The notes below the pieces were generated by a model, which worked only from the letters and a program-made list of their open reading frames with translations, had not been told where the DNA came from and made no database searches. Of a stretch of DNA of 64,000 nt, positions 55,963-64,000 are shown one piece after another. Origin of the DNA: Alloprevotella sp. (GTDB taxonomy: Bacteria; Bacteroidota; Bacteroidia; Bacteroidales; Bacteroidaceae); assembly GCA_017477205.1 (NCBI GenBank), contig JAFUXE010000034.1, positions 1 to 64,000 of the forward strand, in the 5' to 3' direction. The stretch's first letter is position 1. Every line of letters starts with the position of its first letter. Both the position numbers and the translations under genes were made by a program.

Positions 55963-57783
55963 ATGGAACGCAGCATAGAACTCCTGGCACCCGCACGCAC
56001 CGCCGACATCGGCATCGAGGCCATCCGGCACGGTGCGGATGCCGTGTATATCGGTGCCGAGGACTTCGGGGCGCGTGCCGCCGCAGGAAATTCCGCCAAG
56101 GACATCGGGCGCCTGTGCGACTTTGCCCACCAGTTCGGAGCGCGCGTGTATGTCACCCTCAACACCATCCTCTACGACGACGAGCTGGCCGCCGCCGAGC
56201 GCCTTGTCCGCGAACTCCACGCCGTAGGCACCGACGCGCTCATCGTGCAGGACATGAGCCTCCTGCGCCTCGACCTCCCGCCCATCGCCCTGCACGCCTC
56301 CACGCAGATGGACGTGACAACGCCCGAAAAAGCGCTGTTTCTCCATCGCTGCGGCTTCCGTCAGATAGTCCTTGCTCGCGAACTTTCCATCTTGCAAATC
56401 AAGGAGATTTCCGATTTTGTCCCCGCAAAGCTCGAAGCCTTTGTGCACGGTGCGCTCTGCGTGAGCTACTCCGGACGCTGCTATGCCTCCGAAGCCTGCT
56501 TCGGGCGCAGCGCCAACCGGGGACGATGCGCGCAGTTCTGCCGCCTCGCCTTCGACCTGGAAGATGCTGACGGATGCACCGTCGTTCACGACAAGCACCT
56601 GCTCTCCCTGCGCGACATGAACCGCAGCTGCTCGCTGGAGGAGATGATGGACGCGGGCGTGAGCTCCTTCAAGATAGAAGGACGGCTGAAGGGCATGGAC
56701 TACGTGAAAAACGTCACCGCCTACTACCGCCGCCGGATGGACGACATCCTCCGTCGCAGGGACGACCTCGTGCGCAGCAGCTTCGGGATTTCGGAGACGG
56801 ACTTCGAGCCCCGCCTAGAAAAAAGCTTCAACCGGGGCTTTACGGAATACTTCCTCCACGGCCGCACGCCCGTGCTCAGTGCGGATACGCCGAAAGCCAT
56901 CGGCGAGTATGTCGGCACCGTGGAACGCCGCATGCGGCAAGGCCTTGGCTTCCTCGTCAGCGGCGATGTGCAGCTGCACGCCGGCGACGGCCTGTGCTAC
57001 CTCACGCCGGAGGGCAAGATGGAGGGCGTGCGCGTGAACCGCGTGGAAGGCGGGGAGGTCATGGCTGCCAGGCGCGTCAGCATCCCCGTAGGCACGCGCC
57101 TTTTCCGCAATCTTGACTATGCCTTCACGCACAGGCTGGAGAAGGAGACGGCAAAAAGGAAAATGCGCTTGGACATGCGGCTCAGCGAAACGCCGACGGG
57201 CTATGCCCTGCACCTGGAGGACGAAGCCGGGCGAAGCTTCACGCTGCAAGAAGACGCCGAACACGCCGAAGCCCATACGCCGCAGGAGGAGGCCGTCCGC
57301 CGACAGCTCTCCCGACTGGGCGACACACCCTACGAAGCTGGTAGCATCAGCATCCAGACCGAGGGCGAACGCTTCATCCCCGCGTCAAAGCTGGGAGACT
57401 GGCGACGCCGTGCGGTGGAAGGCCTGTTGCTACAGCCCGCCAGAAGACCTGAGGACGACGCGGAAACGTCCGCCCCGCAAACGCCGCCCCGCTGCCCCCG
57501 CCAGCTGGACAACACGGCCAACGTGGCCAACCGCGAGGCGCGCGCCTTCTACGAGGCATGCGGAGCGGAGGAAATTGCTCCTGCCTTTGAAATCAAGGCA
57601 CCTGCGGACGCCACCCTGATGACATGCCGCCACTGCATACGCTATGCCCTCGGAGCCTGCACGCGCTACGGCGGTAAAAAGCCTGCATGGCGCGAGCCGC
57701 TGAGCCTCCGACTTCCCGACGGACGCCGCTTCCCCCTCGAATTTGACTGCAAACGATGCGAAATGAAGGTATCACAAGCATGA
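55963..57783 (+). CDS. Peptidase U32 family protein with DUF3656-type C-terminus (RlhA-like)
   Basis: This 606-residue protein starts MERSIELLAPARTADIGIEA; in-frame sequence upstream is antisense to the lipoprotein gene. The U32 core has GADAVYIGAEDFGARAAAGN, TQMDVTTPEKALFLHRCGF, the signature EAFVHGALCVSYSGRCYASEACFGRSANRGRCAQFCR and SFKIEGRLKGMDYV. The family carries an iron-sulfur cluster, and RlhA hydroxylates a 23S rRNA cytidine. The tail adds more cysteines (CRHCIRYALGAC, CKRCEMKV). RNA hydroxylation is the likely role; TrhP-like tRNA action is the alternative. Confidence 0.86.
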   Translation: MERSIELLAPARTADIGIEAIRHGADAVYIGAEDFGARAAAGNSAKDIGRLCDFAHQFGARVYVTLNTILYDDELAAAERLVRELHAVGTDALIVQDMSLLRLDLPPIALHASTQMDVTTPEKALFLHRCGFRQIVLARELSILQIKEISDFVPAKLEAFVHGALCVSYSGRCYASEACFGRSANRGRCAQFCRLAFDLEDADGCTVVHDKHLLSLRDMNRSCSLEEMMDAGVSSFKIEGRLKGMDYVKNVTAYYRRRMDDILRRRDDLVRSSFGISETDFEPRLEKSFNRGFTEYFLHGRTPVLSADTPKAIGEYVGTVERRMRQGLGFLVSGDVQLHAGDGLCYLTPEGKMEGVRVNRVEGGEVMAARRVSIPVGTRLFRNLDYAFTHRLEKETAKRKMRLDMRLSETPTGYALHLEDEAGRSFTLQEDAEHAEAHTPQEEAVRRQLSRLGDTPYEAGSISIQTEGERFIPASKLGDWRRRAVEGLLLQPARRPEDDAETSAPQTPPRCPRQLDNTANVANREARAFYEACGAEEIAPAFEIKAPADATLMTCRHCIRYALGACTRYGGKKPAWREPLSLRLPDGRRFPLEFDCKRCEMKVSQA

Positions 57784-58898
57784 AGCACATCCAGACCCTC
57801 CTCCTTGCGCTCCTGTCCGTAGTGATGCTGGCGGGATGCTACTATTCGCACCCCGACAGGCTTGAACCGTGGGAGCCGGACGAGACGGGCGGCATCGACT
57901 CCGTGGCCTTTCGCACGAGCCACCACTACTGGAAAGGCTTCAACTTCGAGGCGACGGACACCCTGCGCCTGAGCGTGCGGCCGCCGCAGCAAAATGTGGA
58001 CAACGCCGTGAGGGAAGGCCTTGCCGTCTCCTCGGAGGCTGTCCTGCTGGGCGTGAGGGACAGCATGCTCATCAACAGCACCGACCCCCTCGTCGTGGCC
58101 GATATCCTGTACGTTCCCGCGGACTCCATAGACTCCATTTGGGTGAAGGTGGCGCGCGACCAGTACACGCAGGGATGGGTGAGCGAGAAAGCCCTCATGG
58201 CCTTCGCCGTTGCGGATGCGCCCATCTCCAAGTTCATACACTACTTCAGCGACCAGCGCACCATCATCTTTGTCAGCATCCTGGGCGCGTTCATCATCGC
58301 CCTTGTCGTGACGATGCTGGTGCGCCAGCAGAAACTGACGGGAAAGCATAGGAACGCCTCCACCCTCAGGTATATCCTCCGGCAGACGGGTATCTCCGCC
58401 GGCCTGCTGGCACCGGGAGGCTGGAAGGGGGCCTACCGCTCCTTCTATCCCACCCTGCTCTGCCTGACGGTGTCGGCGGTGACGACGCTCTATTGCAGCA
58501 TACAGCATTTTGTGCCAACCACATGGGTGGAATACTACTTCCACCCCACCCTCAATCCCTTCAGTCAGGAGCTGCCGCCCATCATGCAGCTCTTCGTGGC
58601 CTCCGTGTGGCTCCTCGTCGTCGTGAGCGTGGCCGTCGCGCTGGAACTGGTGCGCGAGGAAGAGAGCGGCTACCTCCTCAGCCACGCCGCCGGCTTGGCC
58701 TGCGTCTGCGTCATCATCTACCTCGTGCTGACGCTGACCGTTTCCATCTACGTCGGATACGTCATCCTCGTGGCATACTGGGTGTTCGCCCTGCTGCGCT
58801 ACTTCCGCCGCCGCACGGCACACTTCCGCTGCGGATTTTGCGGAGCACCGTTGCAGCAGCTCGGCGTTTGCCCCCACTGCGGAGCCGACAACATATAA
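57780..58898 (+). CDS. Membrane lipoprotein with C-terminal zinc ribbon
   Basis: This 372-residue protein overlaps the U32 stop by ATGA. It has a lipobox (LLALLSVVMLAGCYYS), an exported SH3-like part (about 25-150, RDSMLINSTDPLVVADILYVPADSIDSIWVKV), then about five membrane segments (IIFVSILGAFIIALVVTMLV onwards) and a C-terminal zinc ribbon FRCGFCGAPLQQLGVCPHCGAD with two CxxC pairs. An exported N-terminus, odd number of spans and a cytoplasmic ribbon are consistent. Coupling with the U32 gene is a Bacteroidales arrangement; function unknown. Confidence 0.8.
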   Translation: MKHIQTLLLALLSVVMLAGCYYSHPDRLEPWEPDETGGIDSVAFRTSHHYWKGFNFEATDTLRLSVRPPQQNVDNAVREGLAVSSEAVLLGVRDSMLINSTDPLVVADILYVPADSIDSIWVKVARDQYTQGWVSEKALMAFAVADAPISKFIHYFSDQRTIIFVSILGAFIIALVVTMLVRQQKLTGKHRNASTLRYILRQTGISAGLLAPGGWKGAYRSFYPTLLCLTVSAVTTLYCSIQHFVPTTWVEYYFHPTLNPFSQELPPIMQLFVASVWLLVVVSVAVALELVREEESGYLLSHAAGLACVCVIIYLVLTLTVSIYVGYVILVAYWVFALLRYFRRRTAHFRCGFCGAPLQQLGVCPHCGADNI

Positions 58899-58929
58899 AA
58901 AACCAACACACAGAAAACGTTTTTCAGAA

Positions 58930-61029
58930 ATGACAAGATACCATACCTGCCTGTATATATATAAGAAATGTGTGCAACTCCGTGCCGCCATCCTCCTCCT
59001 CGTGGCCTTCTGCGCTTTGACGGCAAGGGCGCAGCAGCCCATCCTGGAGGATGACTCCCGCCGCGACCACTTCGCATCGGACTCTGTACGCACGGAAGGC
59101 GTTCCCGAGGGCATCTACGCATGGAACATCGAGCGACGCTTCGGGACGATAAGGCCGACGGAATACGACACCGTCCACCATTTGTTCCAAAACGAAGCCC
59201 TGGTAGACGGCATGACGGGAAGCTACAACTATCTCGGCAACCTGGGGGCGCCGCGCTACAGCCGCCTGTTCACGGAAAATATCCAGCACACATGGGACGG
59301 GCAGTTCGTGTTCAAGCTTCCCTACAGCTATTTCCTTCGTGAGCCCGACCAGCTCATGTTCACCAACACGAAGTCGCCCTTTACGAACCTCACCTATCAG
59401 GAATGCGGCGACAAGCAGCACGGCGAGGACCGCCTGCGTGCCATCTACTCCATCAACGTCAACAAGCGCTTGGGGCTGGGCTTCAAGCTCGACTACCTCT
59501 ACGGACGCGGATACTACGACAGCCAGGCGACATCGCAGTTCAACGGAACCCTCTTCGGCAGCTACGTGGACACGGACTATCAGATGCATGCCATGTACTA
59601 CGCCAACCACCTGAAAACAAGTGAAAACGGTGGCTTGGAGAATGACACTTACGTGACAAACCCCGAGGCATTCCCCACGAGCTACGGCGAAGCAGACATG
59701 CCGATGAATCTCAGCAAATCCTACAACAAGCTGAATGTAAACACGTTCTATCTGACCCACCGCCTGCGACTCGGACGCACGCACTACCCCGTCCCCGAGT
59801 CCATGCGTGACTCTACGACAACGGCCGCCGACACCGTGATGCGGCAGAGCCCCATGCTCGCCGTCCACACCCTGCGTTTCGACCACAACAACCGCCGCTT
59901 CATATCCAATGCGTCGGCAGCCGTGAGAAACGCCTACTTCAAGGATGTTTACATGCCTTCCGACTCGGCAAGCGACTTCACAAAATACATCCACGTTGAC
60001 AACCTTCTGGCCCTTGAGTTGCAGGAGGGCGCAAACAAATGGCTGAAGACTGGCGGCAGGCTCTTTGCACGCCACGAATTTTACCGCTTTACGCTTCCTG
60101 AATGGGACGATGCAGCAAACAGGTCGTACGGAAAGTCCTACACGGAGAACTACGTGTCCGTCGGGGCTGCCATCATGCGCGACACGGGGCAGCGCCTGCA
60201 CTACCACCTGCTGGGCGAGCTGCGTTCCTCCGGGCATACCTTCGGCGAGTTTAACATTGAAGCTGACGCAAGCCTCAGCATCCCCTTCCGAAGGGACAGC
60301 CTCCGCGTCAGGCTCGACGGCTTTCTGCGCCGAGAGCAGCCCAACTTCTACTTGCGCCACTATCACGGGCGCAATGCCTGGTGGGACAACGACCTGAGCC
60401 AGCAGATAAGCATTTTCGCCGGAGGAGAAATCACGTACAAGGAAACGCGTCTGCGCCTGAGCCTGCAAAGCATCCAGAACTACGCATATCTGGCAGAACG
60501 CCAGACCCCATATACGAACAGCTCCAACGAACAACGCGCACTCTTCGGCGTCGGTGTGGAGCAGAAAAGCGCAAACCTCCAGATGGCACAGCTGACGCTG
60601 AACCAAAACCTGCGCTGGGGCATCCTGAACTGGGAGAACGAACTTACCTTTCAGGCCAGCAGCGACAACGATGCCCTTCCCCTGCCGCTCTTTACGGCGT
60701 GGACAAATCTCTACCTGAAGTTCACCATCGCCAAAGTGCTTCGCACAGAACTGGGAGCCGACATGCGCTACTTCACGCGCTACTATGCGCCGACATATTC
60801 GCCCGTCATCGGACAGTTTGCCGTGCAGGATGCTGCCGAGCGTATCAAACTAGGCAACTATCCCATTGTCAATGCCTACGCGAACTTCCACCTGAAGCGC
60901 ACACGCTTCTATGTCAGCGCAACGCACGTGAACTATTCCAGCGGAAGCGGCATGCCCTTCCTCGTACCCCACTATCCCCTCAACAGGCTCATCCTTCGCT
61001 TGGGATTATCCTGGAATTTTGTTAACTAA
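58930..61029 (+). CDS. Putative outer membrane porin (Porin_10 family)
   Basis: This 699-residue exported beta-barrel has a signal peptide with a long charged front (MTRYHTCLYIYKKCVQLRAAILLLVAFCALTARA). The start of the mature protein (YAWNIERRFGTIRPTEYDTVHHLFQNEALVDGMTGSYNYLGNLGAPRYSRLF) is diagnostic for the Bacteroidetes putative porin family PF14121. Alternating strand patterns run to a terminal RLGLSWNFVN with a final aromatic. It follows the zinc-ribbon gene by 31 bases and may share its transcript. Substrate unknown. Confidence 0.87.
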   Translation: MTRYHTCLYIYKKCVQLRAAILLLVAFCALTARAQQPILEDDSRRDHFASDSVRTEGVPEGIYAWNIERRFGTIRPTEYDTVHHLFQNEALVDGMTGSYNYLGNLGAPRYSRLFTENIQHTWDGQFVFKLPYSYFLREPDQLMFTNTKSPFTNLTYQECGDKQHGEDRLRAIYSINVNKRLGLGFKLDYLYGRGYYDSQATSQFNGTLFGSYVDTDYQMHAMYYANHLKTSENGGLENDTYVTNPEAFPTSYGEADMPMNLSKSYNKLNVNTFYLTHRLRLGRTHYPVPESMRDSTTTAADTVMRQSPMLAVHTLRFDHNNRRFISNASAAVRNAYFKDVYMPSDSASDFTKYIHVDNLLALELQEGANKWLKTGGRLFARHEFYRFTLPEWDDAANRSYGKSYTENYVSVGAAIMRDTGQRLHYHLLGELRSSGHTFGEFNIEADASLSIPFRRDSLRVRLDGFLRREQPNFYLRHYHGRNAWWDNDLSQQISIFAGGEITYKETRLRLSLQSIQNYAYLAERQTPYTNSSNEQRALFGVGVEQKSANLQMAQLTLNQNLRWGILNWENELTFQASSDNDALPLPLFTAWTNLYLKFTIAKVLRTELGADMRYFTRYYAPTYSPVIGQFAVQDAAERIKLGNYPIVNAYANFHLKRTRFYVSATHVNYSSGSGMPFLVPHYPLNRLILRLGLSWNFVN

Positions 61030-61121
61030 AGTATAAAAATGGTGCTATTCCTTTGCCATTTCAAAAGTTTTCTCCAATTTTGCCAAACAAATGTACATTT
61101 AAACAACCAATAACAAATATC

Positions 61122-62201
61122 ATGGAACTCAAGACACCCCTCTGCGGCCTCCGCCGGGAGGATTTCCAGAAAGAAGTACAAGGCAAAGAGGTTGACCTCT
61201 TCTTCCTTCGCAACGATGGCGGCATGGAAGTGGCTGTGACAAACTACGGCGGCTCCATTGTCGCCATTATGGTACCCGACCGCGACGGCAACTATGCCAA
61301 CGTCATCCAAGGCCACGACTGCATTGACGACTGCATCGCCAGCCCCGAGCCTTTCCTCTCCACTCTCGTAGGACGCTACGGCAACCGCATCGCCCGCGGC
61401 AAATTCACGCTCAACGGGAAAGAGTACACGCTTGCCGTGAACAACGGTCCGAACCACCTGCACGGCGGCCCCACGGGCTTCCACGCCCGCGTCTGGGATG
61501 CAGAACAAGTTAACGAGCACACGCTGGTGCTCCGCTACGTCTCCGCATATTATCAGGAAGGCTTCCCCGGCGAACTGACAATGACCGTAAAATACACGCT
61601 CACCGAGGATGACGAACTCGTCATCGACTACAGCGGAACGACGAACAAGCGCACCATTGTCAACATGACCTCGCACGGCTTCTTCAGCCTGGCAGGTATC
61701 GCCAACCCGACGCCGAGCGCAATGGACGTCATCTGCCAAATCAATGCGGACTTCTATCTTCCCATCGATGCGACTAGCATCCCGACGGGTGAAATCCGCA
61801 AGGTGGAAGGCACGCCCTTCGACTTCCGCACGCCGAAGCCCGTAGGCCAGGACATCGACGCCGACTGCGAACAAATCAAGAACGGTGCTGGCTATGACCA
61901 CTGCTACGTCCTCAACAAGCGCGAAGTGGGTGAACTCTCCTTCGCAGCTAAAATCGTGGAGCCGAAGAGCGGCCGCACGATGGAGGTCTATACGACGGAA
62001 CCCGGCGTTCAGTTCTATAGCGACAACTGGGCCGACGGCTACAAGGGCCAGCACGGCGCCACCTTCGGCCGCCGCAGCGCCCTCTGCTTCGAGGCACAGC
62101 ACTTCCCCGACAGCCCCAACCACCCCTACTTCCCCAGCGTCGTACTGAAGCCCGGCGAGGTTTATACGCAGAAAACTATCTACAAGTTTGGAGTTGAATA
62201 A
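61122..62201 (+). CDS. galM: Aldose 1-epimerase (galactose mutarotase)
   Basis: This 359-residue enzyme interconverts alpha and beta galactose before phosphorylation. Motifs: VTNYGGSIVAIMVPDRDG, LVGRYGNRIARGKFTLNG, NGPNHLHGGPTGFHARVW (active His), NMTSHGFFSLAG, GYDHCYVLN and VYTTEPGVQFYSDNW with the catalytic Glu. Length is normal. It leads galM-MFS-galK, all on the same strand with gaps of 39 and 127 bases. The promoter is uncertain: only an imperfect CAATTTTG is seen near 61074. Confidence 0.95.
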   Translation: MELKTPLCGLRREDFQKEVQGKEVDLFFLRNDGGMEVAVTNYGGSIVAIMVPDRDGNYANVIQGHDCIDDCIASPEPFLSTLVGRYGNRIARGKFTLNGKEYTLAVNNGPNHLHGGPTGFHARVWDAEQVNEHTLVLRYVSAYYQEGFPGELTMTVKYTLTEDDELVIDYSGTTNKRTIVNMTSHGFFSLAGIANPTPSAMDVICQINADFYLPIDATSIPTGEIRKVEGTPFDFRTPKPVGQDIDADCEQIKNGAGYDHCYVLNKREVGELSFAAKIVEPKSGRTMEVYTTEPGVQFYSDNWADGYKGQHGATFGRRSALCFEAQHFPDSPNHPYFPSVVLKPGEVYTQKTIYKFGVE

Positions 62202-62240
62202 TCAAGAAACAAAATAACAACCTTAAAATTCAAACAAATA

Positions 62241-63527
62241 ATGGCAAAACAAGCTAAACAATGGGGAGCGATTATCGTAATGATTGCGCTCTTCGCCATG
62301 ATTGCCTTCGTGACGAACCTCTGCACGCCGATGGCAACCATTATCAAGAACCAAGGTGAAATCAGCAACGTGCTGGCACAGATTGGTAACTACGGTAACT
62401 TCATCGCATACCTCGTGATGGGTATTCCCGCAGGTATGCTCATCGCCAAGTACGGCTACAAGAAGACGGCGCTCATCGGCCTCGTCGTAGGTATCGTCGG
62501 CATCCTCATCCAGTGGTGCAGCGGTCTGATTGACAACGGCGACGGCTCGAACATCGGCTTTGTGTTCGGCGTTTACCTCCTCGGCGCATTCATCAGCGGC
62601 CTGACCATGTGCATCCTGAACTGCGTTGTAAACCCGATGCTGAACCTCCTCGGCGGCGGCGGCAACAAGGGTAATCAGCTCATCCAGATTGGCGGCGTGT
62701 TCAACTCGACGGCTGCCGTTTGCTGCTACATCCTCATGGGTGCCCTCATCGCCGACGCCACGAAGGCAAAGATTTCCGACGCTACTCCTGCCCTGATGAT
62801 CGCCCTCGCCATCTTCGTTGTGGCTTTCGTCGTCATTCTCTTCACGAAGATTGAGGAACCCGAACAGGCTCCCGTACAGGTCAGCCTTATCAAGGGTGCC
62901 CTGAAGTTCCGTCACTTTGCCCTTGGCGCTCTCGCCATCTTCCTCTACATGGGCATCGAAGTGGGCACGCCGAACGCTGTGCAGCAGTACCTCAACGATC
63001 CCGCCAACAACCTGGGCATTCCCGCCGCTACGGTCGGCATGATTGTGGCTGTTTACTGGTTCATGATGCTTGTGGGCCGTTTCGCAGGCGCCGCCATCGG
63101 CAGCAAAGTCAGCAGCCGCGCCATGGTTACGACCGTCAGCATCGCCACCCTCTGCCTCGTCCTCTTCGGAATGTTTGCTCCGACGGATGTCCTCGTGAAC
63201 TTCCCGGGCGTTGACTGGGGTAAGCTCGAACTCGTATGGCAGCCCATTCCTATGGGTATTTTCGCCTTCCTGCTCGTAGGCCTCTGCACGAGCGTCATGT
63301 GGGGTGCCATCTTCAACATGGCCGTTGAAGGCCTTGGCAAATATACAGCTGTTGCCAGCGGTATCTTCATGACGATGGTATTCGGTTGCGCCGTGATGAT
63401 GGCCATCCAGGGTTGGGTTGCCGACCTCACGAACTACATCACCAGCTTCTGGGTAGTAGTATTCTGCGCTGCATACATCCTCTTCTATGCCCTCGTAGGC
63501 AGCCGCGTAAGCAAGCGCGAAGAGTAA
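62241..63527 (+). CDS. Sugar MFS transporter (FucP/GluP-like), probable galactose carrier
   Basis: This 428-residue twelve-span inner membrane protein is of the FHS (FucP/GluP) type: opening FAMIAFVTNLCTPMATIIKNQGEI, GNYGNFIAYLVMGIPAGMLIAKYGYKKTALIGLVV and LNCVVNPMLNLLGGGGNKGNQLIQIGGVFNSTAAV, and a later YMGIEVGTPNAVQQYL-like motif. Position between galM and galK makes galactose or glucose the likely substrate. Codon use here is strongly biased, suggesting high expression. Confidence 0.9.
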   Translation: MAKQAKQWGAIIVMIALFAMIAFVTNLCTPMATIIKNQGEISNVLAQIGNYGNFIAYLVMGIPAGMLIAKYGYKKTALIGLVVGIVGILIQWCSGLIDNGDGSNIGFVFGVYLLGAFISGLTMCILNCVVNPMLNLLGGGGNKGNQLIQIGGVFNSTAAVCCYILMGALIADATKAKISDATPALMIALAIFVVAFVVILFTKIEEPEQAPVQVSLIKGALKFRHFALGALAIFLYMGIEVGTPNAVQQYLNDPANNLGIPAATVGMIVAVYWFMMLVGRFAGAAIGSKVSSRAMVTTVSIATLCLVLFGMFAPTDVLVNFPGVDWGKLELVWQPIPMGIFAFLLVGLCTSVMWGAIFNMAVEGLGKYTAVASGIFMTMVFGCAVMMAIQGWVADLTNYITSFWVVVFCAAYILFYALVGSRVSKREE

Positions 63528-63528
63528 G

Positions 63529-63647
63529 GCCCCCTCTAAATCTCCCCCCCTCCGGGGGAGACTTCCCAACTCGCTATAATAATTAATAATGTAAACCTAT
63601 AATCGCCTAACCAAAAGCCTCCCCCTGGGGGGAGGTTAGAGGGGGCT
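63529..63647. repeat. Inverted repeat between the sugar transporter and galK
   Basis: GCCCCCTCTAAATCTCCCCC at 63529-63548 and its near reverse complement at about 63627-63647 flank an AT-rich middle. Each arm also folds on itself (CTCCCC...GGGGGAG types). A related CTCCCCTCCGGGGGGAG hairpin lies at about 39390-39406. The element sits inside the gal operon. Confidence 0.8.
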
Positions 63648-63654
63648 TCCAATT

Positions 63655-64000
63655 ATGAAACTTACAATCGACGACGTAAGAAGCCGCTTCATCAAGCACT
63701 TCGACGGCACGACGGGCAACGTCTATGCAAGCCCCGGCCGTATCAACCTCATCGGTGAGCACACCGACTACAACAACGGATTCGTTTTCCCCGGTGCCGT
63801 AGAGCAGGGAATGATTGCAGAAATCAAGCCCAACGGCACGCGCAACGTTGACGCTTACTCCATCGACCTGAAGGACCGCGTACAGTTTAGCCTTGACGAC
63901 GAGAAGGGTCCCTCCGCCACATGGGCACGCTACATCTACGGCGTATGCCGCGAAATGATGGCTCTCGGCGTTCCCGTAGAGGGTTTCAACACCGCCTTTG
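63655..64000 (+). CDS. galK: Galactokinase, N-terminal part
   Basis: The first 115 codons are present and the gene runs off the right edge. MKLTIDDVRSRFIKHFDG is followed by the galactokinase signature GRINLIGEHTDYNNGFVFPGA, which binds galactose, and WARYIYGVCREMMALG. The enzyme phosphorylates galactose to galactose-1-phosphate in the Leloir pathway, after galM and the transporter. The gene begins eight bases after an inverted repeat. Confidence 0.95.
   Translation, partial: MKLTIDDVRSRFIKHFDGTTGNVYASPGRINLIGEHTDYNNGFVFPGAVEQGMIAEIKPNGTRNVDAYSIDLKDRVQFSLDDEKGPSATWARYIYGVCREMMALGVPVEGFNTAF

Overview
The window is about 64 kb of chromosome from a high-GC member of the Bacteroidales, most likely Prevotellaceae or a close relative. 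The evidence is the recurring promoter signature TAnnTTTG upstream of well-placed starts, a PorE-type component of the type IX secretion system, the ileS-dksA-lspA-DUF4296 cluster, a Porin_10-type porin, a fused SpmA/SpmB protein, an AmgK/RapZ fusion and a Bacteroidetes-type HU protein. It reads as core chromosome: there is no prophage, transposase, integrase or CRISPR array. Species cannot be named from sequence alone.

Left part (1-12 kb): a type II toxin-antitoxin pair cut by the left edge; an antitoxin-like orphan of 49 residues; a secreted 5'-nucleotidase; folA and thyA (dTMP and folate cycle); mlaE-mlaF (lipid transport ABC core); porE; then nagA-DUF5063-exonuclease-rlmI as one operon. 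An initiator tRNA gene follows a 716-base gap full of inverted repeats.

12-31 kb: SpmA/B-like protein with N-carbamoylputrescine amidase; a Dna2-like nuclease-helicase; a glycan operon with three family 2 glycosyltransferases, an FdtA-like ketoisomerase, an FdtB-like aminotransferase and a GNAT/FemAB-like acyltransferase, which together look able to make and attach a 3-acylamino-3,6-dideoxyhexose; a divergent YegS-like lipid kinase; and a long leftward operon DUF1573-manC-mutY-rlmD-unknown-zinc protease.

31-47 kb: ruvC with an unknown exported protein; ileS-dksA-lspA-DUF4296-small protein; HU; a BadF-type amino sugar kinase with a nucleoside/sugar-type MFS transporter; a TlpA-like lipoprotein; rsmE; a DUF4836-like protein with a two-gene ABC transporter; and an AmgK-like kinase/RapZ fusion. 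Together with nagA, the kinase, transporter and RapZ fusion suggest recovery and sensing of cell wall amino sugars.

47-64 kb: TonB-dependent receptor, trmN6, M23/LysM endopeptidase with a long structured leader, dnaB, a beta-helix lipoprotein, a U32 (RlhA-like) protein, a zinc-ribbon membrane lipoprotein, a porin, and the Leloir operon galM-sugar MFS-galK, cut by the right edge. No frankly new defence or biosynthetic system is evident. The most unusual features are non-coding: a heptad repeat family that supplies the 3' ends of folA and dnaB (including a perfect 28-bp inverted repeat), three 17-bp palindromes set exactly 22 bp apart, a MITE-like inverted repeat element, and a structured leader.
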